Assembly: GCA_022567055.1 (NCBI GenBank)
Contig: JADFHU010000250.1
Coordinates: forward strand, 1-7,629
Direction of reading: 5' to 3'
From: Planctomycetota bacterium
GTDB taxonomy: Bacteria; Planctomycetota; Phycisphaerae; Sedimentisphaerales; Anaerobacaceae
Length of the DNA: 7,629 nt
The translations under genes and the position numbers were made by a program. The notes under the pieces were generated by a model. The model was not told where the DNA came from and did no database searches. It worked only from the letters and a program-made list of their open reading frames with translations. Of the stretch, positions 1-5,674 are shown piece by piece. Numbering within the stretch: position 1 is the stretch's first letter; each line of letters opens with the position of its first letter.

Positions 1-216
1 TATAAATTACCAGATGCGAATCCGGTTGGCTTTTGGGCGGGCGTCTGGCACGGAATGATTGGCCCCATTATGTTCGTTGTTAGTTTGTTCAATCCGAACG
101 TGAGCATGTACGAAATTAACAACAACGGAAGATGGTACGAATTTGGTTTCTTAATTGGGATATCTGGTTCTGTTGGAGGTAGCGGAGCATCTTCAACACA
201 CTTCACTCCCCAGTAG
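1..216 (+). CDS. C-terminal part of a small membrane protein of unknown function (5' end outside window)
   Basis: Frame 1 is open from the first base to a TAG at 214-216, giving 71 residues that begin YKLPDANPVGFWAGVWHG. Two hydrophobic stretches are visible: one at about residues 11-30, rich in W, G, F and V, and one at about residues 49-62 that is Gly/Ser-rich and ends in a short polar tail. Between them is a conserved-looking NPNVSMYEINNNGRWYEFGF segment. This pattern (ANPVGFWAG-WHG, then NNNG-WY-FGF) recalls a family of short uncharacterised bacterial inner-membrane proteins; that is from memory and unverified. The start codon and any lipoprotein or signal sequence lie upstream of the window. 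No function can be assigned. It has the same orientation as the next four genes. Confidence 0.65.
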   Translation, partial: YKLPDANPVGFWAGVWHGMIGPIMFVVSLFNPNVSMYEINNNGRWYEFGFLIGISGSVGGSGASSTHFTPQ

Positions 217-278
217 TTTTAACAGCCAAGACTTAAATTCAACTGACAAATGACACAGATACAACCTGCCGCCTGCAC

Positions 279-303
279 GGGACCGCTTGTGCCTCGCGGC
301 CCC
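279..303. repeat. Short GC-rich imperfect hairpin between the first two genes
   Basis: The arms GGGACCGC (279-286) and GCGGCCCC (296-303) pair except for one A/C mismatch, around a 9-base loop. No T-run follows, so it is not a standard intrinsic terminator. It is the only structure I see in the 138-base gap between 217 and 354. Confidence 0.3.
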
Positions 304-354
304 ACAGCTTCGCATTGGAGTGCTAATTGGCCCCCGAGGAGAAACAGAATAGAA

Positions 355-822
355 ATGAATGAAAACACCAGCAAGATCAAAGATGTCTATATCCCACTGG
401 CCTGCGTTGGCCTAGCGCTTGTGATCATGATGATCGATGTTGTATTTCTCAGTAAAACGGCTTATGACAATCCGCTCCAAGGGATGTTGATCATTGTTGT
501 TGGCAAGACAATCCTGTATACCGGGGTGATGATGTTGGGGTTGGGATTGTGCAGTCTGTTCGGCTATCCCTTTGACCCATTTTTTGCAAAAGTGCTGCAA
601 TTAGTTGCAGTTGCCTTGGTCGCCGGGGCTGTGGGTGACACCCTAGGTGTCCTAATTGGCGGGATTGCGTCCTACCTCAATATCGCTATTTTTCTGGGCT
701 TGATGGGTTATTTCTTTAGCGATGATGCGATCAACGCACTCATCGCCATATTTCTAGTTTATGGCGGGCATTTAGTTGTAACTCTCGTGCTGCTACCCAT
801 GGTAAAGACTTTTTTTGTATAG
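355..822 (+). CDS. Multi-span membrane protein of unknown function, 155 aa
   Basis: The reading frame is open back to an ATG at 250, but I chose the ATG at 355 (MNENTSKIKD). The extra 35 residues are Pro/Arg-rich and unlike the rest of the protein, and a GAGGAG Shine-Dalgarno lies at 336-341 with a rather long 13-base spacing. The 155-residue product is almost wholly hydrophobic. Likely membrane segments are at about residues 12-32, 44-69, 79-100, 103-121 and 126-149. They are separated by short acidic or aromatic loops such as YPFDPFF (71-77) and FSDDAIN (121-127). No cysteine pairs, catalytic motifs or transporter signatures are visible. I do not recognise the family. It lies in tandem with the other plus-strand genes but has its own long flanks, so operon membership is uncertain. 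Confidence 0.75.
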   Translation: MNENTSKIKDVYIPLACVGLALVIMMIDVVFLSKTAYDNPLQGMLIIVVGKTILYTGVMMLGLGLCSLFGYPFDPFFAKVLQLVAVALVAGAVGDTLGVLIGGIASYLNIAIFLGLMGYFFSDDAINALIAIFLVYGGHLVVTLVLLPMVKTFFV

Positions 823-876
823 AACAGGTTTGTTAGCCGAGATACTGGTTCGGAAGCTGAGAAGGCCAACAACGTC

Positions 877-969
877 GGTCTAGCGAACGGGAGCCAGCCG
901 TTTCGCTCGAAGTGAAACATGAACATCATCGGCGCTTGGCTCCCGTCGCCTACCTTTGCGGTCGCTACC
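877..969. repeat. Long imperfect inverted repeat (extragenic hairpin)
   Basis: A 9-base perfect stem CGGGAGCCA (888-896) / TGGCTCCCG (937-945) continues inward as GCCG (897-900) / CGGC (930-933) after a 3-base bulge. Inside is a second hairpin, TTTCGCT (901-907) / AGTGAAA (911-917), with one G-U pair and a CGA loop. Outside, TAGCGA (881-886) can pair imperfectly with 946-952 (TCGCCTA) or perfectly with 962-967 (TCGCTA). TCGCCTACC and TCGCTACC (946-954, 962-969) form a near direct repeat. No T-tract follows. It could be an extragenic repeat, a transcript-stabilising structure or a recombination site. It lies just upstream of the small ORF at 985. Confidence 0.6.
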
Positions 970-984
970 AAGGGACGAATACAA

Positions 985-1023
985 ATGGCAGACATGAGTG
1001 CAGAGCCAAATGTAGAAAACTGA
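985..1023 (+). pseudogene. Tiny ORF echoing the N-terminus of the copper ATPase (leader peptide or gene remnant)
   Basis: An ATG at 985, with AAGGGA at 970-975 and 9 bases of spacing, opens a 12-codon frame reading MADMSAEPNVEN before TGA. From the internal ATG at 994 it reads MSAEPNVEN, against MSAEPNAEK at the start of the ATPase at 2915. At DNA level, 990-1022 matches 2911-2943 at 29 of 33 bases, including 15 identical bases at the left end. Two of the four differences are synonymous (GAG/GAA, CCA/CCC). The stop codon overlaps a GAGGA that may serve as the ribosome site for the protease gene at 1040. It is either a decayed copy of an ATPase 5' end or a short translated leader; the sequence does not decide between them. 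Confidence 0.45.
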
Positions 1024-1039
1024 GGATGCAAGACAAAAA

Positions 1040-1663
1040 ATGAAGCGACGAGATCCACGAATAACCACCACAATCCTTTTTGGTGTCGCTGCTGCCGTCT
1101 TGAGCGTTCCAATGATTGACTACCTCCGCGGAGACTCATTCCTCTACCCACTCGGCTTCGAGTCGGGCGTTACTGGTACACCCGCCGCTTGGCTTTTGGC
1201 CTTCCTCCTTGCGACAGGCTGTATCGCTTTCACGATGAAGAATTTCCCACGGGTGGGGCAGACCTGGCGGGAAATCTCGTTCCTGAAGGGGCTCTCACTG
1301 TGGGCTGCTGTTGGTGCGGCTGTTGTTGAGGAGGCGTTTTTCCGGCGCATCGTCATGGACGGCGTTATGCAGGCTGGCGGCATCGTGCCTCTTCAGATCA
1401 TAGCCTCCGCGTTGGTCTTTGGGGTCGCCCATGCCCTCTGGGGCTTGATCAAGGGGAGTGTCCACGTTGCTTTAACAGCGGCGGTCGCCACCGGTATTAT
1501 CGGCGCGGCACTAGCCGTGGTCTATGCGCTTGGTGATCGCAGCTTAGCTCCCTGCATAGCGGCTCACTTCTTGATCGATGCAGTGGTCCAGCCGGGGCTG
1601 GTGCTGTCGGCGGTCAGCGGTGAATGGGCCAGAACTGCTGCTGTCGGGAAGAACGCCGTATAA
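1040..1663 (+). CDS. CPBP-family intramembrane metalloprotease (Rce1/CAAX-like), 207 aa
   Basis: This is an integral membrane protein with the three signature motifs of the CPBP (ABI, Rce1-like) glutamic/metal protease family. They are EExxxR at residues 97-102 (EEAFFR), FxxxH at 127-131 (FGVAH), and HxxxD at 176-180 (HFLID), where many members have Asn or another small polar residue last. Hydrophobic segments lie at about 10-27, 50-66, 84-98, 115-135, 142-163 and 170-192. Family members cleave substrates inside the membrane. Bacterial ones are linked to peptide or bacteriocin maturation and immunity, but no precursor peptide or bacteriocin gene is visible here, so the substrate is unknown. 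The length is normal for the family. A weak GAGGA (1022-1026) sits 13 bases before the ATG and overlaps the stop of the small ORF, so translational coupling is possible. Its opening residues MKRRDP resemble the QRRDP of the ATPase N-terminus. Confidence 0.85.
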   Translation: MKRRDPRITTTILFGVAAAVLSVPMIDYLRGDSFLYPLGFESGVTGTPAAWLLAFLLATGCIAFTMKNFPRVGQTWREISFLKGLSLWAAVGAAVVEEAFFRRIVMDGVMQAGGIVPLQIIASALVFGVAHALWGLIKGSVHVALTAAVATGIIGAALAVVYALGDRSLAPCIAAHFLIDAVVQPGLVLSAVSGEWARTAAVGKNAV

Positions 1664-1980
1664 CTGCCAGGTGTCCTTTAGACCTGGTGACGATGTGGAG
1701 ACTTTGACGTACCCCGCTTGTGGCGGAACCACGTACAGAATGGGGTGGTCATTCCAGAGTCTGACTCCTTCTCCGGACTCGGTTCTTAGGGATCGGCAAT
1801 AAATAACTTGGACAATTTGGGGTTCAAGTGTGCCCTATATTTGGTCGCGCCCGATTGAGCGAAACCACAGGCGTAGCTGTTCTACTGCGAGGATCTTGCG
1901 ATTGAGAAGCGATCGAAGATGGGGTGCAATTGGGCATCCAAAAGTCCAAGTTATTTCTTGCCGGTCCGTTAATGGGGGCT

Positions 1981-1996
1981 GGGGCCGAAAGGCCCT
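1981..1996 (+). promoter_or_regulatory. GNRA-tetraloop hairpin in the leader of the 2041 gene
   Basis: GGGCC (1982-1986) and GGCCC (1991-1995) close a GAAA loop, and a G-U pair (1981/1996) can extend the stem to six pairs. GNRA loops are unusually stable in RNA. The hairpin ends 44 bases before the start codon and 28 bases before the Shine-Dalgarno, so it could stabilise the leader or be a remnant of an upstream terminator. No T-run follows. Confidence 0.35.
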
Positions 1997-2024
1997 ATGG
2001 CCTACCCGGTTACTGTCCCCATAT

Positions 2025-2030
2025 AAGGAG
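2025..2030 (+). promoter_or_regulatory. Ribosome binding site AAGGAG deciding the start at 2041
   Basis: A full AAGGAG lies 10 bases before the ATG at 2041. The frame is open upstream to 1924, but no comparable site precedes that earlier start, so this site selects the 273-residue form. Confidence 0.75.
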
Positions 2031-2040
2031 CAGGCCTGTT

Positions 2041-2862
2041 ATGAAACTATCTGAACAAGATGCGGAACTGTTTTTGGAGTTGATGTGGGCACTGCAATAT
2101 TTTGTAAATCAAAGACTCCATATTCTTGCCGACGTAGACAGTCTCGAAAACTACGCAAGTTGTTCTGCTGAAGAAAAACATGAAGTTCGGATGGCTCTTT
2201 ATAAAGATAAAACACTGATTGATGCCTTTGTTCAAGAAAATCCTCAGAAGTTTTCGAAGGACAACCTCGCAATTGTATCGAACTGGAAAAACTATATCAA
2301 AGGAGACTTTCATGTCGAACGATTCTTGAAGCGATACGCAGTTCTAATAAAAAGCGATAATGTATATGCCGTACTAGGGCTTTATCAAGGATTCGAGGAG
2401 CTGATCCATCGTTCCCATCTCCCTCTATATATACAGACTGTTCTATTGCCTTTTAAAGGGACAATTGTGTACGATGGCCTTTTTCAAACATATAATGTCA
2501 CTTTTGGTGGCGGCACCAGACAGAGGTTAAAAGAAACCTATCTTCGAGCCAAACAAAATCAACGTATCATCGAAAGCCTTGAGCCAGTTCAATCGGGGCG
2601 TCAAAGACCACAAGCCACCAAGCCCATGAAGAATTGGAAGCCTGAATTAAACAAACTTGCTGATAGAGCTAAGAAACTACGTGCCAGTTCGAATGAGCCA
2701 GCTATTTATAGTCCGGGATTTCGTTTGGTGAAGGCCAGTATAGAATTTGCTCAGCTAGCGGTATTGGACCCGACCGATGTGGATAACTTGTACAAAGCCT
2801 TGAAGAAGGTCGAAAAGGCATTACGGAAATCAAGTATGGTATTCAATAGACAGGACTACTGA
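2041..2862 (+). CDS. Uncharacterised soluble protein, 273 aa
   Basis: I do not recognise a named family. The product is soluble and helix-rich in three parts. The N-terminal part (about 1-125) has amphipathic helices and a charged middle. The central part carries a distinctive LLPFKGTIVYDGLF (135-148) followed by YNVTFGGGTRQRLKE (151-165), a beta-strand and glycine-loop pattern that I associate, without verification, with scattered uncharacterised bacterial proteins. A Gln/Arg/Pro-rich linker (about 181-200) leads to a Lys-rich helical C-terminus (about 200-263) that may form a coiled coil. There are no membrane segments, signal peptide or catalytic motif that I can name. Base composition is low: the first 60 coding bases are about 42% G+C, against roughly 50% in the ATPase and near 70% in a sample of the isomerase gene. 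That suggests a separate origin. The gene ends 52 bases before the ATPase and may be cotranscribed with it. Confidence 0.75.
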   Translation: MKLSEQDAELFLELMWALQYFVNQRLHILADVDSLENYASCSAEEKHEVRMALYKDKTLIDAFVQENPQKFSKDNLAIVSNWKNYIKGDFHVERFLKRYAVLIKSDNVYAVLGLYQGFEELIHRSHLPLYIQTVLLPFKGTIVYDGLFQTYNVTFGGGTRQRLKETYLRAKQNQRIIESLEPVQSGRQRPQATKPMKNWKPELNKLADRAKKLRASSNEPAIYSPGFRLVKASIEFAQLAVLDPTDVDNLYKALKKVEKALRKSSMVFNRQDY

Positions 2863-2902
2863 TAGTCCAGAACCATTTCTTGTCGGTCTCTTAGCTCACA
2901 AG

Positions 2903-2907
2903 AAGGA
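2903..2907 (+). promoter_or_regulatory. Ribosome binding site AAGGA of the ATPase gene
   Basis: AAGGA lies 7 bases before the ATG at 2915 in the short 52-base gap after the preceding gene. I see no dyad of the MerR/CueR type and no clear promoter in this gap, so the ATPase may be read from upstream. Confidence 0.7.
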
Positions 2908-2914
2908 CAGAGAC

Positions 2915-5341
2915 ATGAGTGCAGAACCCAATGCAGAAAAATGGCAACGCAGAGATCCGGTCTGCGACATGGTGGTGTCGAGTGATTCCAAATACACTTT
3001 CCATGATGCGGACAGACATTTTTATTTCTGCAGCGAACATTGCCTGAAAAAGTTCAGGGAGCACCCAGAACGATATCTGGACAGGGAGACCCCACCTCAG
3101 GAAACAGGTGGCGCGTCCAGCACATACACCTGCCCTATGCACTCAGGGATTCAACAGCAGGGACCTGGTAGTTGCCCCAAGTGCGGCATGGCATTGGAGT
3201 CAGTGGGCGTACTTTTACCTGCGACTAAAACCGAGTACACCTGTCCCATGCATCCTGAAGTAGTACAGGATCATCCTGGCAATTGTCTTAAGTGTGGCAT
3301 GGCACTCGAGCCGGTGACGGTCACAGTTGAAGAAAAAAACGAAGAACTCATCTACATGAGCCGTCGTCTTTGGGTCAGCACCGCGCTTGCTTTCCCGGTG
3401 TTTATTCTGGCGATGATGGCTGATTTGCTTCCTGCAGGATTACCGGATGGACTTTCCATGCAGACGGTTCAATGGATTGAGTTTGCGTTGGCAACACCGG
3501 TTGTGTTGTGGGGGGGATGGCCATTTTTTGTTCGGGGCTGGCAATCCATCCAGTCTTGGAATCTCAATATGTTTACATTGATTGCATTGGGTGTCTCAGT
3601 GGCTTGGCTCTATAGCGTCGTGGCCTTACTGATCCCTCAGATTTTCCCACCCGTCATGCAAACGGAAGCGGGTGTGGTAGGTGTCTACTTTGAATCAGCC
3701 GCCGTCATCACGGCGCTGGTGCTTCTGGGGCAAGTCCTTGAATTGCGTGCCCGCGCACGAACCCATGCGGCCATTGCGATGTTGCTCGGACTCGCCCCCA
3801 ATACGGCGCGTATCGTGCGAACGGACGGAACGGAAGAAGACATACCCCTGGATCAGGTACAACCCGGCGATACCTTGCGTGTTCGACCCGGCGAGAAAGT
3901 GCCTGTAGACGGTACGGTCATCGAAGGTGAAAGCAATGTGGACGAATCCATGGTCACGGGTGAGCCCACTCCGGTGGCGAAGTTGTCCGGTGACAAGCTG
4001 ATCGGTGCGACGGTGAATGGAACAGGTAGCGTGTTAATGCGGGCAGAAAACGTTGGCTCCGATACCCTGCTTGCGCAGATCATCAAAATGGTGGCTGAGG
4101 CACAACGGTCAAGAGCCCCTATTCAAAGACTGGCCGATAGGGTGGCGGGCTATTTTGTGCCCGCCGTGGTGGGTGTTGCCGTGATCGCATTTGTTGTCTG
4201 GTGGAGGGTGGGACCAGAGCCACGCCTGGCGCATGCGCTTGTGAGTGCCGTTGCGGTACTGATCATCGCCTGTCCCTGTGCTTTGGGGCTCGCGACCCCT
4301 ATTTCTATCATGGTGGGAACGGGCCGTGGCGCTATGGCCGGAGTATTGATAAGGAATGCCGAAGCGCTTGAGATCATGGAAAAGGTCGAGGTCCTGGTAG
4401 TGGACAAGACCGGTACACTGACGGAAGGCAAACCGAAACTGGTCGCCGTGCAGGCAGAAGAAGGGTTTACCGAAGATGAAGTGCTACGGTTAGCCGCCAG
4501 CCTCGAGCGCGCCAGCGAACATCCGTTGGCAGCAGCGATTGTCATGGGAGCGGAAGAGAAAGGGATTGAGTTGGTTAAGGCCGGTAACTTCCAATCCATT
4601 ACCGGCAAGGGTGTCACGGGTGAAGTGGATGGACATACGGTGGCGCTAGGTAATACAAAACTACTGGAAAGCCTGGGCATCGATGCTGGGGACTTGCCGT
4701 CACAGGCGAATAGACAACGCGCCGACGGCAAAACGGTCATGTTGATTGCTATCAACGGCAAAGCAGCGGGTTTGATGGGTGTCGCGGACCCCATCAAAGA
4801 ATCAACGCCGGCAGCCATCCGCGATTTGCATGCTGAAGGTATCAAGATAGTCATGCTCACCGGTGATAGCCGTGCCACCGCAGAAGTGGTTGCCCGCAAA
4901 CTGCAGATCGATCACGTTCAAGCCGAAGTATTGCCCGAACAAAAAGCCGAAGTCATCAAGCAGCTCCAAGCAGAAGGGCGTATTGTGGCCATGGCGGGTG
5001 ATGGCATTAACGATGCTCCGGCACTGGCACAGGCGCAAGTCGGCATTGCCATGGGCACAGGCGCCGATGTGGCAATGGAAAGTGCTGGAGTCACTTTAGT
5101 CAAAGGTGATTTACGGGGGATTGTCCGGGCCAGACGACTGAGCAAAGCGACAATGCGTAATATCAGGCAGAACTTGTTCTTTGCCTTCTTTTATAACACT
5201 GCCGGTGTTCCGGTCGCGGCAGGCGTGCTGTATCCGTTTTTTGGCCTGCTGCTCTCACCCATGATAGCGGCGGCAGCAATGAGTTTCAGCTCCGTTTCCG
5301 TGATTACCAACTCCCTCAGGCTTCGACGAGCGCAGTTATAA
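2915..5341 (+). CDS. copA: P1B-type heavy-metal ATPase, probable Cu(I)/Ag(I) exporter, 808 aa
   Basis: This inner-membrane pump uses ATP to move soft metal ions out of the cytoplasm. The N-terminus has a YHS domain (about 14-55; C17, C39, C43). Two Cys/Met/His modules of the heavy-metal-binding-domain type follow: YTCPMH at 71 with CPKCGM at 87, and YTCPMH at 108 with CLKCGM at 124. No classical HMA GMxCxxC domain is present. The core is complete: actuator MVTGEP, metal-site C453-P454-C455, phosphorylation D497 in DKTGTLTEGKP, nucleotide-domain SEHPLA, and hinge GDGINDAP from 695. The YN and MxxSS signatures in the last two helices (FYNTAGVP; MSFSSVSV) fit the Cu(I)/Ag(I) P1B-1 subgroup. The length of about 800 is normal for this YHS/HMBD form. 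Cu versus Ag cannot be told from sequence, so the symbol is by class. No cop, cus, sil or regulator gene adjoins it. Confidence 0.95.
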   Translation: MSAEPNAEKWQRRDPVCDMVVSSDSKYTFHDADRHFYFCSEHCLKKFREHPERYLDRETPPQETGGASSTYTCPMHSGIQQQGPGSCPKCGMALESVGVLLPATKTEYTCPMHPEVVQDHPGNCLKCGMALEPVTVTVEEKNEELIYMSRRLWVSTALAFPVFILAMMADLLPAGLPDGLSMQTVQWIEFALATPVVLWGGWPFFVRGWQSIQSWNLNMFTLIALGVSVAWLYSVVALLIPQIFPPVMQTEAGVVGVYFESAAVITALVLLGQVLELRARARTHAAIAMLLGLAPNTARIVRTDGTEEDIPLDQVQPGDTLRVRPGEKVPVDGTVIEGESNVDESMVTGEPTPVAKLSGDKLIGATVNGTGSVLMRAENVGSDTLLAQIIKMVAEAQRSRAPIQRLADRVAGYFVPAVVGVAVIAFVVWWRVGPEPRLAHALVSAVAVLIIACPCALGLATPISIMVGTGRGAMAGVLIRNAEALEIMEKVEVLVVDKTGTLTEGKPKLVAVQAEEGFTEDEVLRLAASLERASEHPLAAAIVMGAEEKGIELVKAGNFQSITGKGVTGEVDGHTVALGNTKLLESLGIDAGDLPSQANRQRADGKTVMLIAINGKAAGLMGVADPIKESTPAAIRDLHAEGIKIVMLTGDSRATAEVVARKLQIDHVQAEVLPEQKAEVIKQLQAEGRIVAMAGDGINDAPALAQAQVGIAMGTGADVAMESAGVTLVKGDLRGIVRARRLSKATMRNIRQNLFFAFFYNTAGVPVAAGVLYPFFGLLLSPMIAAAAMSFSSVSVITNSLRLRRAQL

Positions 5342-5343
5342 AA

Positions 5344-5426
5344 CCTAAAGGACAAGTTTCGCAGGCGCCAAGGCTGGCTAATGATGGATGGAGCTGACCT
5401 CGTAAACTCGTTTGCTCGTCCTTAGG
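5344..5426. repeat. Widely spaced inverted repeat just after the ATPase
   Basis: CCTAAAGGAC (5344-5353) is the reverse complement of GTCCTTAGG (5418-5426) apart from one extra A in the left arm. The arms enclose 64 bases, and inside them GTTT (5356-5359) and AAAC (5404-5407) could also pair. It begins 2 bases after the ATPase stop codon. It may be a transcript-end structure or the scar of a small inserted element; no T-run follows. Confidence 0.4.
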
Positions 5427-5439
5427 ATTGTGAGAAAGG

Positions 5440-5540
5440 ATGACGACCCAACAGAGACTAACGATATCTGCCCTTGCCATGAGCATTACATTGGGGGTGT
5501 CAGTTTTCAGTTGGGAGCTGCTCTTCGAGATCAAACTCAC
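5440..5540 (+). pseudogene. Possible remnant of a small membrane-protein gene
   Basis: An ATG at 5440, preceded by AGGA at 5424-5427 with 12 bases of spacing, begins MTTQQRLTISALAMSITLGV, continuing with SVFSWELLFEI. This is a plausible polar N-terminus followed by one membrane helix or signal anchor. After about residue 32 the translation loses protein-like character (His, Cys, Pro and Ser scatter), and a 22-base tandem repeat that does not keep frame begins. The frame then runs on antisense through the minus-strand isomerase gene, where it is only a shadow. I read this as a truncated or frameshifted gene start. It could also be fortuitous. Confidence 0.3.
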
Positions 5541-5585
5541 TGCCCTTCGACATTCTGCGGTTCCTTGTTCGATATTCTACGGTTC
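5524..5585. repeat. 22-base-period tandem repeat, two good copies and one weak
   Basis: TTCGACATTCTGCGGTTC (5546-5563) and TTCGATATTCTACGGTTC (5568-5585) are identical at 16 of 18 bases and start exactly 22 bases apart. A weaker unit starts 22 bases earlier, at 5524 (TTCGAGATC). The period is not a multiple of three, so the copies cannot all be read in one frame. In its own register each good copy reads FDILRF, and both differences are synonymous third positions. Confidence 0.6.
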
Positions 5586-5674
5586 AAACCACCCTTGCCA
5601 TTACTTCTCAATCCCATACCACGTGACCGGTTACCTTCCCTCAACTGATGATGAGGGGATGTTTACCGTTGCGA

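Larger units (their letters stand above)
1664..2040. other. 377-base intergenic region without a supported gene
   Basis: Open frames here (1578-1802 and 1830-2054) lack ribosome sites and give low-complexity Arg/Ser/Pro-rich translations unlike real proteins, so I call none. Directly after the protease stop, CCAGGT (1667-1672) and ACCTGG (1682-1687) form a 6-base hairpin with no T-run. Further weak arms are GAATG/CATTC (1738-1742, 1750-1754) and GAGTC/GACTC (1757-1761, 1776-1780). The A/T-rich stretch around 1800-1842 contains TTGGAC (1808-1813) and TATATT (1836-1841), but their 22-base spacing is too long for a sigma-70 promoter. The gap is long enough to hold a promoter for the gene at 2041, but I cannot place one. 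Confidence 0.5.
5342..5674. other. 333-base junction region without an intact gene
   Basis: This stretch lies between the last plus-strand gene and the stop of the first minus-strand gene. It contains a spaced inverted repeat, a possible decayed gene start and a 22-base tandem repeat (listed separately). No strong bidirectional terminator with T-runs is visible, although the genes on either side converge. From about 5586 to 5674 I see nothing recognisable. Confidence 0.5.

Noticed and set aside
250..354. N-terminal extension of the 355 gene to the ATG at 250
   Set aside because: The added residues are Pro/Arg-rich and not protein-like, and the GAGGAG site favours 355.
829..970. Integron attC recombination site
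   Set aside because: The folded hairpin suggested it, but there is no GTTRRRY core at the right end and no RYYYAAC at the left. GTTAGCC at 829 and GGCCAAC at 864 do not fit the consensus, and no integrase is visible.
1667..1687. Intrinsic terminator after the protease gene
   Set aside because: The stem is only six pairs and no T-run follows.
1808..1841. Sigma-70 promoter TTGGAC / TATATT
   Set aside because: The 22-base spacing is well outside the usual 16-18.
1924..2040. N-terminal extension of the 2041 gene
   Set aside because: No ribosome site precedes 1924, while AAGGAG lies 10 bases before 2041. The extension also runs through a hairpin.
1578..2054. Two 74-residue plus-strand frames in the gap after the protease
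   Set aside because: They have no ribosome sites and biased, non-protein-like composition, and they overlap real genes at both ends.
4150..4899. 249-residue open frame on the minus strand
   Set aside because: It lies wholly inside the ATPase core and gives a Ser/Thr/Ala-rich translation typical of an antisense shadow; the plus strand there encodes conserved motifs.
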